A DNA stretch of 64,000 nt. Source: Cycas panzhihuaensis (lineage: Eukaryota > Cycadophyta). Below, piece by piece: positions 20,986-34,199 of this stretch. The DNA is taken from positions 9,486,001-9,550,000 of the forward strand of contig CM041465.1 in the NCBI GenBank assembly GCA_023213395.1. The letters are read 5' to 3'. Below the pieces are notes generated by a model that was not told the origin of the DNA, ran no database searches, and worked only from the letters and a program-made list of their open reading frames with translations. The translations under genes were made by a program, and so were the position numbers. The first letter of the stretch is position 1. Each line of letters begins with the position of its first letter.

Positions 20986-21866
20986 ACAGGTTATTTACCT
21001 CTCTGAATGTCAATCCTTCTTTGTGGGCATTAGTATAGATAATACCTTAATTGTCCACAGTGGTAACAAATATCAAAAGCTCTATAGGCACTGGAGAAGT
21101 GTCTAGTTTTCCCATAGTTGGAGTAAACCTTAATGTCTCTGCTTTGTCCACATCCTTTAAATTCTTGCTAGCATCCTCGACCTCTAATGTTTGGAGTGTG
21201 TCCTCGTCCTCGAGTTTGGTTTCATCTACGTGGTTCCAAATTTAGCTTGGATGCAAAGGCATCTTCTAGCTCTGAAGAGTCTTCATAGTGCTTGTTCCTT
21301 TATTCCTATCTCAATAATAAACTAGTCAATTCATCAAGAGTCATTATAGCAATCTTGTTATTATTTTTTATGCTATTGATGGTTATATTAAAAGATCTTG
21401 GTAGCTTACTTGCCACCATTTTCACTAGCTCTTATTTCAAAATAGTGTCTTCTACACTCAAGAGGTTATTTTTTATTGAAATAACTTTATATGAACTCTA
21501 CTATTGTGTCACTCTCCTTCATGTACAACTTGTACAAATCTTCCTTGAGGGCAATTATCCTGGCCTTATTCTTTTGGCCATACAAATTCTTAAAACATTT
21601 CTAGATATTTGATGTAGAGTTTAATTTCTCTATATATACTAAGAGAGGATAAGAGGATGACATCTTCATAATGATTACTCCTATATTATCTCTTTTCTCC
21701 TAGTCTGCCAAGGTTGGGTCAATTGCATTTGGGCAGGCTTCAGAGTCGTTTCCAATTTTCCATGCATTTTGGCTCTTAAAAGCATTTCTACTTTTATTTT
21801 CCTTATGTGGTAATTTACATCAATGAATTTATCTTGATCGGATAGGGTTAAGATTGAAGAAGCCAT
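20986..21866 (-). pseudogene. Copia C gag relic, zinc knuckle cysteines lost
   Basis: Gag opens with MASSILTLSDQDKFIDVNYH at 21866. The first open piece ends near 21681 and the frame then changes. Later segments NLYGQKNKARIIALKEDLYK and a degenerate LTLDEL region follow as in A. At about 21065-21110 the first zinc knuckle reads YSNYGKTRHFSSAY: all three Cys are Tyr (TGT/TGC to TAT). The second (about 21030-21062) reads CYHCGQLRYYLY then a stop then C, with its His changed to Tyr. Element A keeps both knuckles, so the losses are private to C. Confidence 0.85.
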
Positions 21867-22608
21867 CAAATTTGAGAGGAACAGATTTTGATAGTGCTTA
21901 TTTGTATAATTTTATGGATTTCCATACAAAATCTTGACCATATATAATGGAATGAAATATACCTCAAAAGAAAGATATCAATGAGAGGAGTACAGATCTG
22001 TAATCAGATTTTTAAAACAATATATAGATTTTGAGAAAATGAGTGTGAAAGCCTAAGAAATGTGGCTAGGGTTTTACATAAAAAAGCTCAGATCTTTAAA
22101 AATTTCCCACGAAACTTCTTCACACTAGTCACAATCTCTTTAAAGTACTAAGACAGAGATGTTATAACTAATTTGACTTAGGAAACTGAGAAAATTCAAG
22201 ATAAATTTACGAAAATACCTCCAAATTTGTGTGGACTGGTAAACTACTCGAAATTGCCCCCAGATGAACTCAAATGACTTCGATACTGAAGAGAGAAATG
22301 ACAGGGACACCAAGATCTACCTTCTAGTTAAATTTTATCTCAATATGAGACACTAAAAACTTCTATCTGTACGATCATACGGTTCTATATAGAGCTCGTA
22401 CATAACATGAAAATGTCTTTGTCTTTTAATTTTTCTCTAGCATGCTTCAAATCTATTCTATTATCAGTTTGATTCTTTATCTGTCCTTTCTTTAGACTCT
22501 TTTGCTCTAATCTTCTTCAGTTTCCTTTCACTAGCTTCTTGTCCTTGTCTATCTCTGACATAACCTTTAACAAATACAAAACCTTCTCTTAATCAAACAG
22601 GATAACCT
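21867..22608 (-). other. Untranslated leader of copia C
   Basis: About 740 bp between primer site and gag, without ORFs, matching the leader of element A in position and size. Confidence 0.7.
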
Positions 22609-22620
22609 GCTCTGATACCA
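22609..22620 (-). promoter_or_regulatory. Primer-binding site of copia C (initiator Met-tRNA)
   Basis: The minus strand reads TGGTATCAGAGC directly next to the 5' LTR, an exact match to the plant copia consensus. Confidence 0.95.
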
Positions 22621-22837
22621 TGTTAGCAAAATAATCTTGAGATGAATGAAAGAGCCTATTTATCTTTGGAGATCAAGTCTCTTTAAATATACATCATACA
22701 AGATAACCGTTATAAGCCAAGTTGTAACCGATCTTTCTCTAACTGCCAAGTGTCAACATCTTATGTGTAAGTTACATATGAGGGTTTTCCAACATTACCC
22801 CTTTTTATACACCTAGATAAAACATTATACTCTAACA
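22621..22837 (-). repeat. 5' LTR of copia C
   Basis: 217 bp, TGTTAGCA...CTCTAACA, about 12 substitutions from the partner at 17560-17776. Confidence 0.95.
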
Positions 22838-22963
22838 TTATTGAGCTATTATCTATGCATATATGGCCTATAAATAAGAGCCTAAAGTTACTAAATAATA
22901 CTCCTTTATTTAATTCACATGCCTCAGTAATGAGGCAAACTCTTTAGTAGAGTTTTTAGTTGG
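22838..22963 (+). repeat. Right copy of 126-bp direct duplication flanking copia C
   Basis: Starts at the first base after the right LTR of C and matches 17436-17561 with six transitions and no indel. It continues into sequence (CATAGCAATGAAGCC...) that should be the remainder of the J LTR. Confidence 0.93.
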
Positions 22964-23126
22964 CATAGCAATGAAGCCTTTTGAGCAATCTAGTTTTTCT
23001 CGATAAAAGATAAGTGCTTCTATTATGTTTTACATGATTGTTTATATGGTGTTATGTAATGGAAATTTAGAGGATAAATAGTTTCTCTTTTATGGGTTGT
23101 TATTACATAAGCAATGCTATTGAAAA
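22964..23126 (+). other. Probable remainder of the J LTR
   Basis: AT-rich sequence continuing from the right 126-bp copy. No end of the J LTR can be defined because no second J LTR is in the window. Confidence 0.35.
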
Positions 23127-23489
23127 TTATAATAGACCTACCCCAGGAATCACTATAATATGTGAATGAAAGAGCTTAAATGACATAATAATTAGAATAT
23201 CAATATGTCAAAATAACCTTTATTACTAAAAGAGAATAGAATAGAGAGTGGGGGTATCAAAGATAACAAAAATAAAATTGTAACATGCTAAATGCATAAG
23301 ATCTTAAACATATAATAATATCCACTTTAATTTTATGAGGCCTTATATAGATAAGGGTGGACTCTCTACATGAATACTATTGGCAGGAGTAAGAAACCCA
23401 TATACGTATTAAGGGATAGCACTAATTGTTTAGCCATATGGTTATATGTGCTAGTGGTAATATCTCATAGTTAGGATGTCTATGTTATA
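23127..23489 (-). repeat. 3' LTR of element D
   Basis: Shares with 25417-25770 the ordered blocks ATAATTA.AATATCAAT.TG, AAATAAC.TTTATTAC, a GAGGCCTTATATAGATAAG TATA-type block and CTCTCTACATGAATACTATTGG. The terminal TG and CA are degraded, so the ends are accurate to about 10 bp. Confidence 0.75.
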
Positions 23490-24690
23490 TGTTCCCTCCC
23501 TTGAGATATTGAATCCTTAAAGCTAAGATGATATAGATATAAATAGACAAACTCTACTGCTAGCTTCCATCTTGCTTCTTTTAGTTTGGAGTTAACCCCT
23601 TTAAAAGGTACTCATAGTTGATAAGATAAGCTAAGATTTTATGGGGGGAAATAATGATAATTTATTCTTCATTTAGGATGGGAAAGAAAGTTTAGGGAGT
23701 GGTGCATGGATTCTTAAGATAGAAGGTATGAATGCCACTATGGATTGGGATGAGGAGTTATGGAATTATGATGTAGATGGAGAAGGAAACTTTGATGTTA
23801 TTGAGGTAAACTATAAATCCTAAGCTAGTTATTTATTATTTCCAACTATGGTAAGAGGGAAGAAGGTTTTTAAGAGGTGGTTGAATTCCATGGAGCTTGT
23901 GGGTTTTCCTAAGATAATCTTTAAAAAGTATGAATGGGTTGGTGGAAAAGTTATTAGTATTATATATACCTAGAGTTTGCAACCATTAGACTCCTAGAAT
24001 TACATCAAATCATCTAATGGAAATGGCATAGAAATCTAATACTAAATGTTATGTCTCTTTTTGAATGAAAAGGTTCTTAATGTTTCCTACACAATGAAGT
24101 ACTTGGTAGCTAGGGAGAGAGTAGGTGAAACTTATTTTTGGAATAATAAATAAGTTCAACTATAGGACAAGGGAGATATAAAAAAAATTAAGTGAGGCAC
24201 CACTTCAATAAGAATGGTTATGGGAGCTTTATAGAATATGATTTTAATGGGTTCAAGGTAGGAGATAGAAGAAATAATAGCCAAAGAGACCTAGGATTCA
24301 TGGATAAGGAAGGATTCTTAGGTGAGTTATCACTTAGATCTTGGCTTAAGTTTGAGTTCATATCTAAAGAAAGGTTTGAGTGGATGGTGAAAACTATGCA
24401 TCTAGTTTTAAACACTTTTTCATAATCATAGTTCTATTTTTTAAAATACTTGATGCATATACTGGCTTCTTATTATTTGTTCAACTATGCTTCAAGAACA
24501 CACAAGGGATTTGAAGGCTTCTTAGATATTAAGTTCTTTGGATGATTCAAGCATTAGAATTATTGGTTTGTTGGTTGAAGGTGTAAGTATAACATTTAAT
24601 CCTATTGAGGAGAACTTGGGTGCTTTGTTGCAAGTTATACTTCAACAACCTTTACTATAGATATAGCTTCCATGATGGTTATAGGCAGAA
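23490..24690 (-). other. Internal 3' part of element D, no domain recognised
   Basis: Between the gag relic and the 3' LTR. A piece near 23665-23720 recurs in the related copy at about 34125-34170, so it belongs to the element. Short + strand ORFs (24192-24425 and a 55-codon stretch around 23650-23820) are unsupported by any homology I can name. Confidence 0.45.
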
Positions 24691-25300
24691 CCACCTTGAG
24701 ACACATTTAAATATTGTCCTTAAGGCCATATATATATACATCAATAGTAGTTTATTGATTGAGTGATTGAGAGATATAATCCTATAAGGCCTAGAATTCT
24801 TTAGTATATACTTCAATTGATTTTCCCTACTCAAGATAAGTAAATTGACTGAAGAAGGACTAATTCTACATATTTTCACACTAGTTAAAGAAACCTTTAC
24901 AAAATAAGTTCCATGTTTGGTTGGTAGGATTCTTACATCACCACTAAAGGAACTAATGATGTGTTTTGCCTTTAAGGTAAATAGAGGTAAAGATAAACTT
25001 TTTATCAAGGGGTATAAGGTTGAGAGAGAAGTAAGATTCCAACTTATTAATCCAAGTTTATATAGTGTCCATATGAAGATTAAGGTCAAATATAGAGATA
25101 ATGATCTTATGAAGGGGTGGATGATGATGTGGTAGAGGTGTAGGTGGGGGGAGCAGGGTGGAGGTTGTGGGGAGCTACTACATGCATTATAGGAGGAAGG
25201 CATATTGAATATTTGTATGGAAAGCTTCTTAATATCATCAGATAGTTTTGTGATATTATTAATCAAAGTGTTGTAGTAGGTTTTGGGTGCTAAAGTCATT
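24691..25300 (-). pseudogene. Element D gag relic (Retrotrans_gag type)
   Basis: One minus-strand frame, with stops, reads like a Retrotrans_gag (gypsy-type capsid) domain. Pieces in order are WINKLESYFSLNLIPLDKKF, FTSIYLKGKTHH, TWNLFCKGFF, then FFSQFTYLE and GKSIEVYTKEFEALGL. These match the family order of W...E.YF, K..FA...LKG.A..WW, TW..FK..F and Q..SV..Y...F. The 206-codon ORF at 24679-25299 overlaps this region in a different frame and is probably a shadow. A proline-rich stretch precedes the domain. No zinc knuckle, protease or RT is visible. Confidence 0.6.
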
Positions 25301-25402
25301 TTTTTCTATTGAACTGTTAAAATTTCCACTTCTTTCACCTTGGTTTTGTCTTCATGTTTACTCTATTTTCACATTATTATTGTGGAAGGGACCTTTGAAT
25401 TA

Positions 25403-25415
25403 GGCTTTGATACTA
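25403..25415 (-). promoter_or_regulatory. Degenerate primer-binding site of element D
   Basis: The minus strand reads TAGTATCAAAGCC, two changes from TGGTATCAGAGCC (initiator Met-tRNA), directly next to the 5' LTR. Confidence 0.6.
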
Positions 25416-25416
25416 T

Positions 25417-25770
25417 TTCAAGTAATCTTGCTCTAATAATCACCACAATATATGAAGTAAAGAGGTCAATAGATATAATAATTAAAATATCAATGTGATA
25501 AAATAACTTTTATTACAAAAAGAGAACATAATACAAAATAAGAGCACAAAAAATAACCAATGTAATACTATAATATGCCAATTACATAAGATCTCAAATA
25601 TGCAATAATATCTACTTAACTTCTATGAGGCCTTATATAGATAAGAGTTCCCTCTCTACATGAATACTATTGGTATAAGTAAGTGGCCCATATATATGTT
25701 AACATTAATTATCCAATTTTGTAGTCATATATGCTAGGGATAATGACCCATAGTTACAATAGCTACAACA
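25417..25770 (-). repeat. 5' LTR of element D
   Basis: Partner of 23127-23489. Ends GCTACAACA on the plus strand, so the minus-strand start is TGTTGTAGC. Contains the block CCTTATATAGATAAGAG with a TATATA motif. Confidence 0.75.
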
Positions 25771-26184
25771 TAAAAATTATTTCTTATATTTTAATTTCAT
25801 GTAGAGAATATATATCATATTATTTCCCTCTAGACTATTAACATGCCATATCACACAATAATTTTGTGGTTGATTATATGTGTCATTATTAGCTCAAGTA
25901 ATTTAAAAATCTAAAATAAATTGATATCTAAGTAAGAAAAATTATCACTAATTTGCAAGCTCATGAAGAGAGGTTAATGTGATTTATTTAAGAGTAAGTT
26001 ATTTTGTTATTATTCTATGGTTGAGAGAAGTAAGTTGTTATAAATATGATTAAAGCCAAGGTTAAACTTTAACATATCAAGTACTTGACATGATCAAAAT
26101 AAGAAGTTATTTTAAAATTTCTACTATATAAGAAAAGAGAGTCAAGTTGAAGGATTTTAATTTCAGATAAGAGATAATAGGAAG
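25771..26184. other. Unassigned AT-rich sequence
   Basis: No ORF, repeat boundary or motif recognised between element D and the LTR of copia E. Confidence 0.3.
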
Positions 26185-26470
26185 TGTGAGAAAATTACAC
26201 GAGGATTGAAAATGTAAATATAACTAAATCTATTTGATTAAATTGGTCTACCTTTAAAACTTTTAAATCATTTATAATACCTGATGATAATATATATGCT
26301 ACTATATAAATATATATAATTCAAGATTAGTAATAGTCAGTGAATGACTTGTAACTACCTTTACACTTATTATGATATTAAATAATGACTGTATGACTTA
26401 CTAAGTATTTTAATGACTTATTAAACTACTAGGACCCACAATCTTAGCAACATAAATATTAATTCTAACA
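26185..26470 (-). repeat. Probable 3' LTR of copia E
   Basis: Ends TTCTAACA on the plus strand immediately before a minus-strand purine tract (AAAGGGGAG). Its other end is set at TGTGAGAAAA, which also starts the LTR of copia I (45237). Only one copy is present, so the left edge is an inference. Confidence 0.5.
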
Positions 26471-28409
26471 CTCCCCTTTAATGTTTATATCAATGGCTTG
26501 TATAAGAGCTCAACCTATCTATTTTGGATTTACACCATAATGAAATGGTAATATACATTAACATGTTTGGTATAAATATGGAATACTAGATTCTTAGCAA
26601 TCTTTAAGATACTCTAATTAACCCAATACAAAGCAGTTGCCTCATTCTAATGAAGTTCCAAATCACTAAGGACCTCTCTTAACCATATGACCCCACAAGT
26701 TATTATGAATGAAACTTTGTACTATACCTTAGTGGATGATAATTTAGCATTCAACCACTTTTTGCTACTTTAAGTGACAACAGTAGGACCTAAATTAAAG
26801 CAATAACTTAAAGTGGACCTTTTATTATTAACACATCTAACCCAATTAGAATTAGAATACCCTTTTAGCCTAAAATTATTAATCTAGCTAAACTCTAATC
26901 TATATTGTAGAGTTCCTTGCAAATATTGAAGGATTCTCTTTAACTTCATCTCTTCCATAAGCCTTAATACCATACTAATTGTAGAGGATATATCAAGCCT
27001 AGCTATAGTTAAATAAATTCAGCTACCAATTAATTACATCTACATAATATCATTTATATGGCCTCCATCATTTAAAGCGGTCTATTTTGAATTGGCCTTC
27101 ATTAGGGTTGGTATAGATTTAGAGTTTTTCCATTTTGAATTTCTCCATAATTTACTATACATACTTAGCTTATGAAACTATGAATTTTCTATGCTTCTTT
27201 TGCCAAATTTCTACTCCTAAAATGTAGTGGAGTAGTCCAAGATCTATAGTCTCAAATGTCCTCTTGAGATTGTCCTTCATGTTTTCAACCTTTGAGGTAT
27301 TATTACTTGAGATCATAACATTTCCCTTATACAAAACTACAAAGATAACTAAATATTTACTTCAACTTCGAATTATAGGTTTGGATAAACCAATGACCTC
27401 TTATATCCATTATTTAGAAAATATTGATCTATCTTAAAATACTAAGCTCTTAGAGAATACTTTAACCCATATAAAAATTTTCTCAAGGGGTAGATAAGGC
27501 ATTTTCTTCCTTTTGTAATATACCCATATGGCTACTCCATACAAACTTCCTCCTCAAAATCTCTATTTAAGAAAGAACTCTTAATATTGAGCTAGAATAA
27601 TTACCATTTAAATTAAGTAATTATTGCTAGTATTAGTCTAATCATTACCATCTTTATTATTAGAGTGAATATCTCTAGGTAGTTGATACCTTTTATCTGC
27701 ATGAAATACTTTATTCTTAATATAGTTTTGTATTTTTCAATTGAGCTAACACATCTAAATTTGATCTCGTATACCTATTTAAATCTAATTACTTATTTAC
27801 CTTTTGGTAATTCAACCAAGTCCTAAGTCTTATTTTGCCTCACAATATAGATTTAGCATCCATTTTTCTCTATTTTTGCTCTTGATAAGTCTCCTCAAAA
27901 CTTGAAGGCTCATTAATATTAAGCATATCTTCTATCAAAGAAAATTGAACATATAAAGTCTCATCTTTGACTTATATTTTCTTTTAGTCTTAAATAACTG
28001 ATCTTCTACTATAGTTTTTAAGTATTATTTAGGGAGTTTCTTAGTAGGTGGAGTTACCTTATGCTACACTTTAGGCTATGACTCTTAAGTATCTTGATAC
28101 TCCTCCTCACCTTCCATTTCAATTTTAGTCAAAGTACTATTTAGTTCATGGTTAGTCTTAGGCTCAATAAACTACTACCTTAAAGAACTAGACTCTGGTT
28201 ATTCCTTAATCTACTTCTCTTTATTATGCCATATCTTTAAAGTGTCTAAGTCAACATCCTTCTTGGCAACTTCTTTAAAGATGATATCTTGAGTTATATA
28301 TACCTTTCTAGTTACTAACTTAAACACATAGTGTACTTTACTTTCTTCACTGTATTTAACATGGATATACTTAGAACTTTTATCATTAAATTTTTTACAT
28401 TTTTCCTTT

Positions 28410-28412
<3 letters not shown>
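26471..28412 (-). pseudogene. Copia E: integrase end, RT and RNase H relic
   Basis: A minus-strand copia pol remnant. Nearest the LTR, RNase H text such as SKKWLNAKLSSTKV, WLREVLSDLELH and AKNLVFHTKHVNVYYHFI (about 26540-26790) is readable. RT follows, with degenerate motifs and the YVDD region near 27305-27330 reading YKGNVMIS, so the active site is gone. The best open piece (28400 down to 28211) is the C-terminal integrase motif with SSKYIHVKYSEESKVHYVF, then LVTRKVYITQDIIFKE. Everything upstream of this, meaning the integrase core, protease and gag, is missing. The relic stops exactly at the (AC)n tract. Confidence 0.75.

Positions 28413-28451
<39 letters not shown>
28413..28451. repeat. 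(AC)n microsatellite, about 19 units
   Basis: An uninterrupted AC run at the upstream breakpoint of the copia E relic. It gives the artificial Cys-Val start of the ORF at 28211-28450. Confidence 0.97.
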
Positions 28452-28452
<1 letters not shown>

Positions 28453-29408
28453 CTGTGTATGTGTTGATGCAAGGTTTATTTAACTCCTTCCTATATATAT
28501 TTCATAGGGTCTAAGGGCCTTTTCTCTCTTTATTGCATTAGCTTTATACTTTATGATACACCTTTTAAGGGGATCTTATGCTAAACTTTAAATAAACATT
28601 TAATTATGGTGATTAGGGGTTAGTTGATAGGGATTATTCAATTCATTTTTCAACAAATTTAACAAACACCCCCTCATATAATGTATAAATATTTCTTTTA
28701 TTTTTATTAAAAAGAGAGATTGGATATGTCATGTAATTTAAGGTTTTCTTTCACTTGTCTTCCATTATTTCTTTGTTATTCACCTAGATATTAATGAGAA
28801 TAAGGAATAGTTCTTTGAGAAATAAAAATACAAAGGGAATTCAAGTTAGAGGAGGTAGGAAAGAGGATGATGTGTTATTTTGAAATGAGGATATAATGAA
28901 AAAATGAGTAGGATATAGGAGAAAGGGAATATGGCATCAACCTCAAATGATCTAGGTACTCTTCAAAAATTTAAATGATGTGTTGCTCTATATAATGTTT
29001 TTATATATTGTTTAATTATAAATATCTATGCTATTAAGTAATTATATCAAAACTTATAGATATGGTAGGGTAAATCATATTATTCATACTCATTATAAAG
29101 CTAATATTCTACTTATCAATGGCATCATTAAATCATACTCCAAGCTCTACTTAATCACTGAGTAGACTTTGGCCATATATTGTATTTTCTTCTTCTTTAG
29201 TTGATCTCAAATGTCACACTCTAAATGTAATTTATATTATTTCTTTAGAGTTGCATGAAATGAAAATAAATTTATACTCTGAGATGGCATCTCCTTATTT
29301 CCAATGTCTATTAATTAATATATTACTAGCTACCTATCTTCAATTTTATATGTTCATATAATTGCCTCCTATTTCACAATAAATATAAGTGTATTCCAAG
29401 TTTTAGTT
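28452..29408. other. Unassigned AT-rich sequence, possible LTR end near 28671
   Basis: No coding matter is seen. The minus strand around 28665-28680 has a purine run followed by TGTTTGTTAAATTTG, the form of a purine tract plus LTR start, which could mark another decayed element. There is no partner to confirm it. Confidence 0.3.
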
Positions 29409-29474
29409 GACTTTATACACACACACACACATATATATATATACATAAATATACATACATACATACATATATAT

Positions 29475-29608
<134 letters not shown>

Positions 29609-29619
29609 ATGTATATGTA

Positions 29620-29788
<169 letters not shown>

Positions 29789-29843
29789 ATATATATATAT
29801 ACGTATATATATCTATATACATATATGTATACATATATATACA

Positions 29844-29877
<34 letters not shown>

Positions 29878-29882
29878 CATAC

Positions 29883-29915
<33 letters not shown>

Positions 29916-29954
29916 CATACATACATACATACATATATACATACATACATACAT

Positions 29955-29987
<33 letters not shown>

Positions 29988-30037
29988 TATACATATATAT
30001 GTATATATATATACATATATATGTATATATATATATG

Positions 30038-30190
<153 letters not shown>

Positions 30191-30218
30191 ATATATATCT
30201 ATATATATATATATATAT

Positions 30219-30250
<32 letters not shown>

Positions 30251-30329
30251 GTATATACATATATATGTATGTATATACATATATATGTATATATATATAC
30301 ATATATATGTATGTATATACATATATATG

Positions 30330-30766
<437 letters not shown>

Positions 30767-30844
30767 ATACATATATATATATATGTGTATACATATATAT
30801 ATATATGTGTATATATATATATACATATATATATATCTATATAC

Positions 30845-30877
<33 letters not shown>

Positions 30878-30882
30878 GACAC

Positions 30883-30918
<36 letters not shown>

Positions 30919-30925
30919 CTATATG

Positions 30926-30958
<33 letters not shown>

Positions 30959-30978
30959 GTATATATATATACATATAG

Positions 30979-31044
<66 letters not shown>

Positions 31045-31058
31045 GCATATATATATCA

Positions 31059-32112
<1,054 letters not shown>

Positions 32113-32127
32113 GTATGTATATGTATG

Positions 32128-32227
<100 letters not shown>

Positions 32228-32255
32228 GATGTATATATATACATATTTGTATATA

Positions 32256-32353
<98 letters not shown>

Positions 32354-32354
32354 C

Positions 32355-32441
<87 letters not shown>

Positions 32442-32509
32442 TACATATATATATATACATATAGATACATATATATATATACATATATATACATATATAC
32501 ATACATACA

Positions 32510-32641
<132 letters not shown>

Positions 32642-32661
32642 TACATATATCTAGATATATG

Positions 32662-33421
<760 letters not shown>

Positions 33422-33589
33422 GCATTCATTCTAGTCCTTAATTACCCATTATTATTTTCTATCATCTAAATGAATATATTAAATGTCAATTGTTTGTTAT
33501 GATAATATTCTTTTGATTTGATATCTCAATCATTAGTTGGCATTAATTGGAGCATATCGTTTTTGAGTATTCCACACATAATAATAATA

Positions 33590-34190
33590 ATTTAGTAGAC
33601 CAAAGTGCATAAGATAATGATCTAGAACATCCAATTTTAGCCCAAATGAGTAAATAGAATGTAAAAAAGAACATACCAAATAGGCACCAAAATATATAAT
33701 AGTATAATTTCTTAATATTATTTCAACATAATAAATCGTATACATTTCCTAGGCCTTAAATAGGCAATGATGGCCACTTTATATATAAGCTTATTGGAGG
33801 AAGAAGCAACCTATAATCCTATTGGTGGGCTAAATGGCTCATGTACAAAGGTTAATGGCTAATACTAACCATTAAGTTGCTTGATCACATGTGCTAGTAG
33901 TCACTCTTTATAATTAGCAAATAGTTATGTAATTGGTCCTGTCCCTTGAGATGTTAAGTCCATGAAGCAATGAAAATGTAATATTGATTGACAAACTTTG
34001 TTGGTTCATATATTATTTTTTCTAGATAATAACTGACCCACTGTACCAAATATTTAGAGATGGTCTAGGTACACAGATGACATTACCTTATAGTGAAGAT
34101 GTAATTCAGAGGGACCCTGAGGAAATATTCTTCATCCAAAATGGGTAGGGTAGTCTAGAGAGTAACCTTTTTGCTAAGATACTTTTTCAA
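33590..34190 (-). mobile_element. Truncated relative of element D (3' LTR plus internal end)
   Basis: On the minus strand the order LTR, purine-rich tract and internal end matches element D. Shared blocks are ATGTGCTAGT near 33888, TCCC.TTGAGAT.TT.A.TCC near 33949-33964, GACAAACT.T..T and ATTCTTCAT...ATGGG near 34127. The LTR would span about 33590-33929 and the internal remnant about 33930-34190, where gypsy G begins. Similarity is modest, so the boundaries are approximate. Confidence 0.5.
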
Positions 34191-34199
34191 ACATTAGAC

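Larger units (their letters stand above)
17560..22837 (-). mobile_element. Ty1/copia element C, full length, decayed
   Basis: 5278-bp minus-strand copia related to A: same 217-bp LTR length, same domain order, similar protein motifs. Features are the 5' LTR 22621-22837, an exact primer site, gag, protease, integrase, RT, RNase H, a purine tract and the 3' LTR 17560-17776. The LTRs differ at about 12 of 217 sites, all transitions, so C is older than A. Its coding region is broken by many stops. The flanks do not carry a 5-bp duplication. Instead a 126-bp direct repeat starts at its right edge and ends at its left edge. Confidence 0.94.
23127..25770 (-). mobile_element. Short LTR element D with gag only (TR-GAG-like)
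   Basis: Two direct repeats of about 355 bp (23127-23489 and 25417-25770) enclose 1.9 kb. On the minus strand a degenerate primer site (TAGTATCAAAGCC) follows the right-hand LTR and a purine-rich tract (CTCAAGGGAGGGAACA) precedes the left-hand one, so this is a minus-strand LTR element of 2.6 kb. The only recognisable coding matter is a gag relic next to the 5' LTR. There is no room for pol. Non-autonomous LTR elements carrying only gag have been described in plants as TR-GAG. A related truncated copy lies at 33590-34190. The LTRs are clearly diverged, so the insertion is old. Confidence 0.7.

Noticed and set aside
24679-25299. 206-codon minus-strand ORF as a gene in its own right
   Set aside because: The gag-like motifs are in a different frame of the same strand. 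This frame gives Leu/Ser/Ile-rich text with no family resemblance.
28211-28450. 79-codon ORF starting with Cys-Val repeats
   Set aside because: The start is in the (AC)n tract. Only the C-terminal part is real, as the end of a copia integrase relic.
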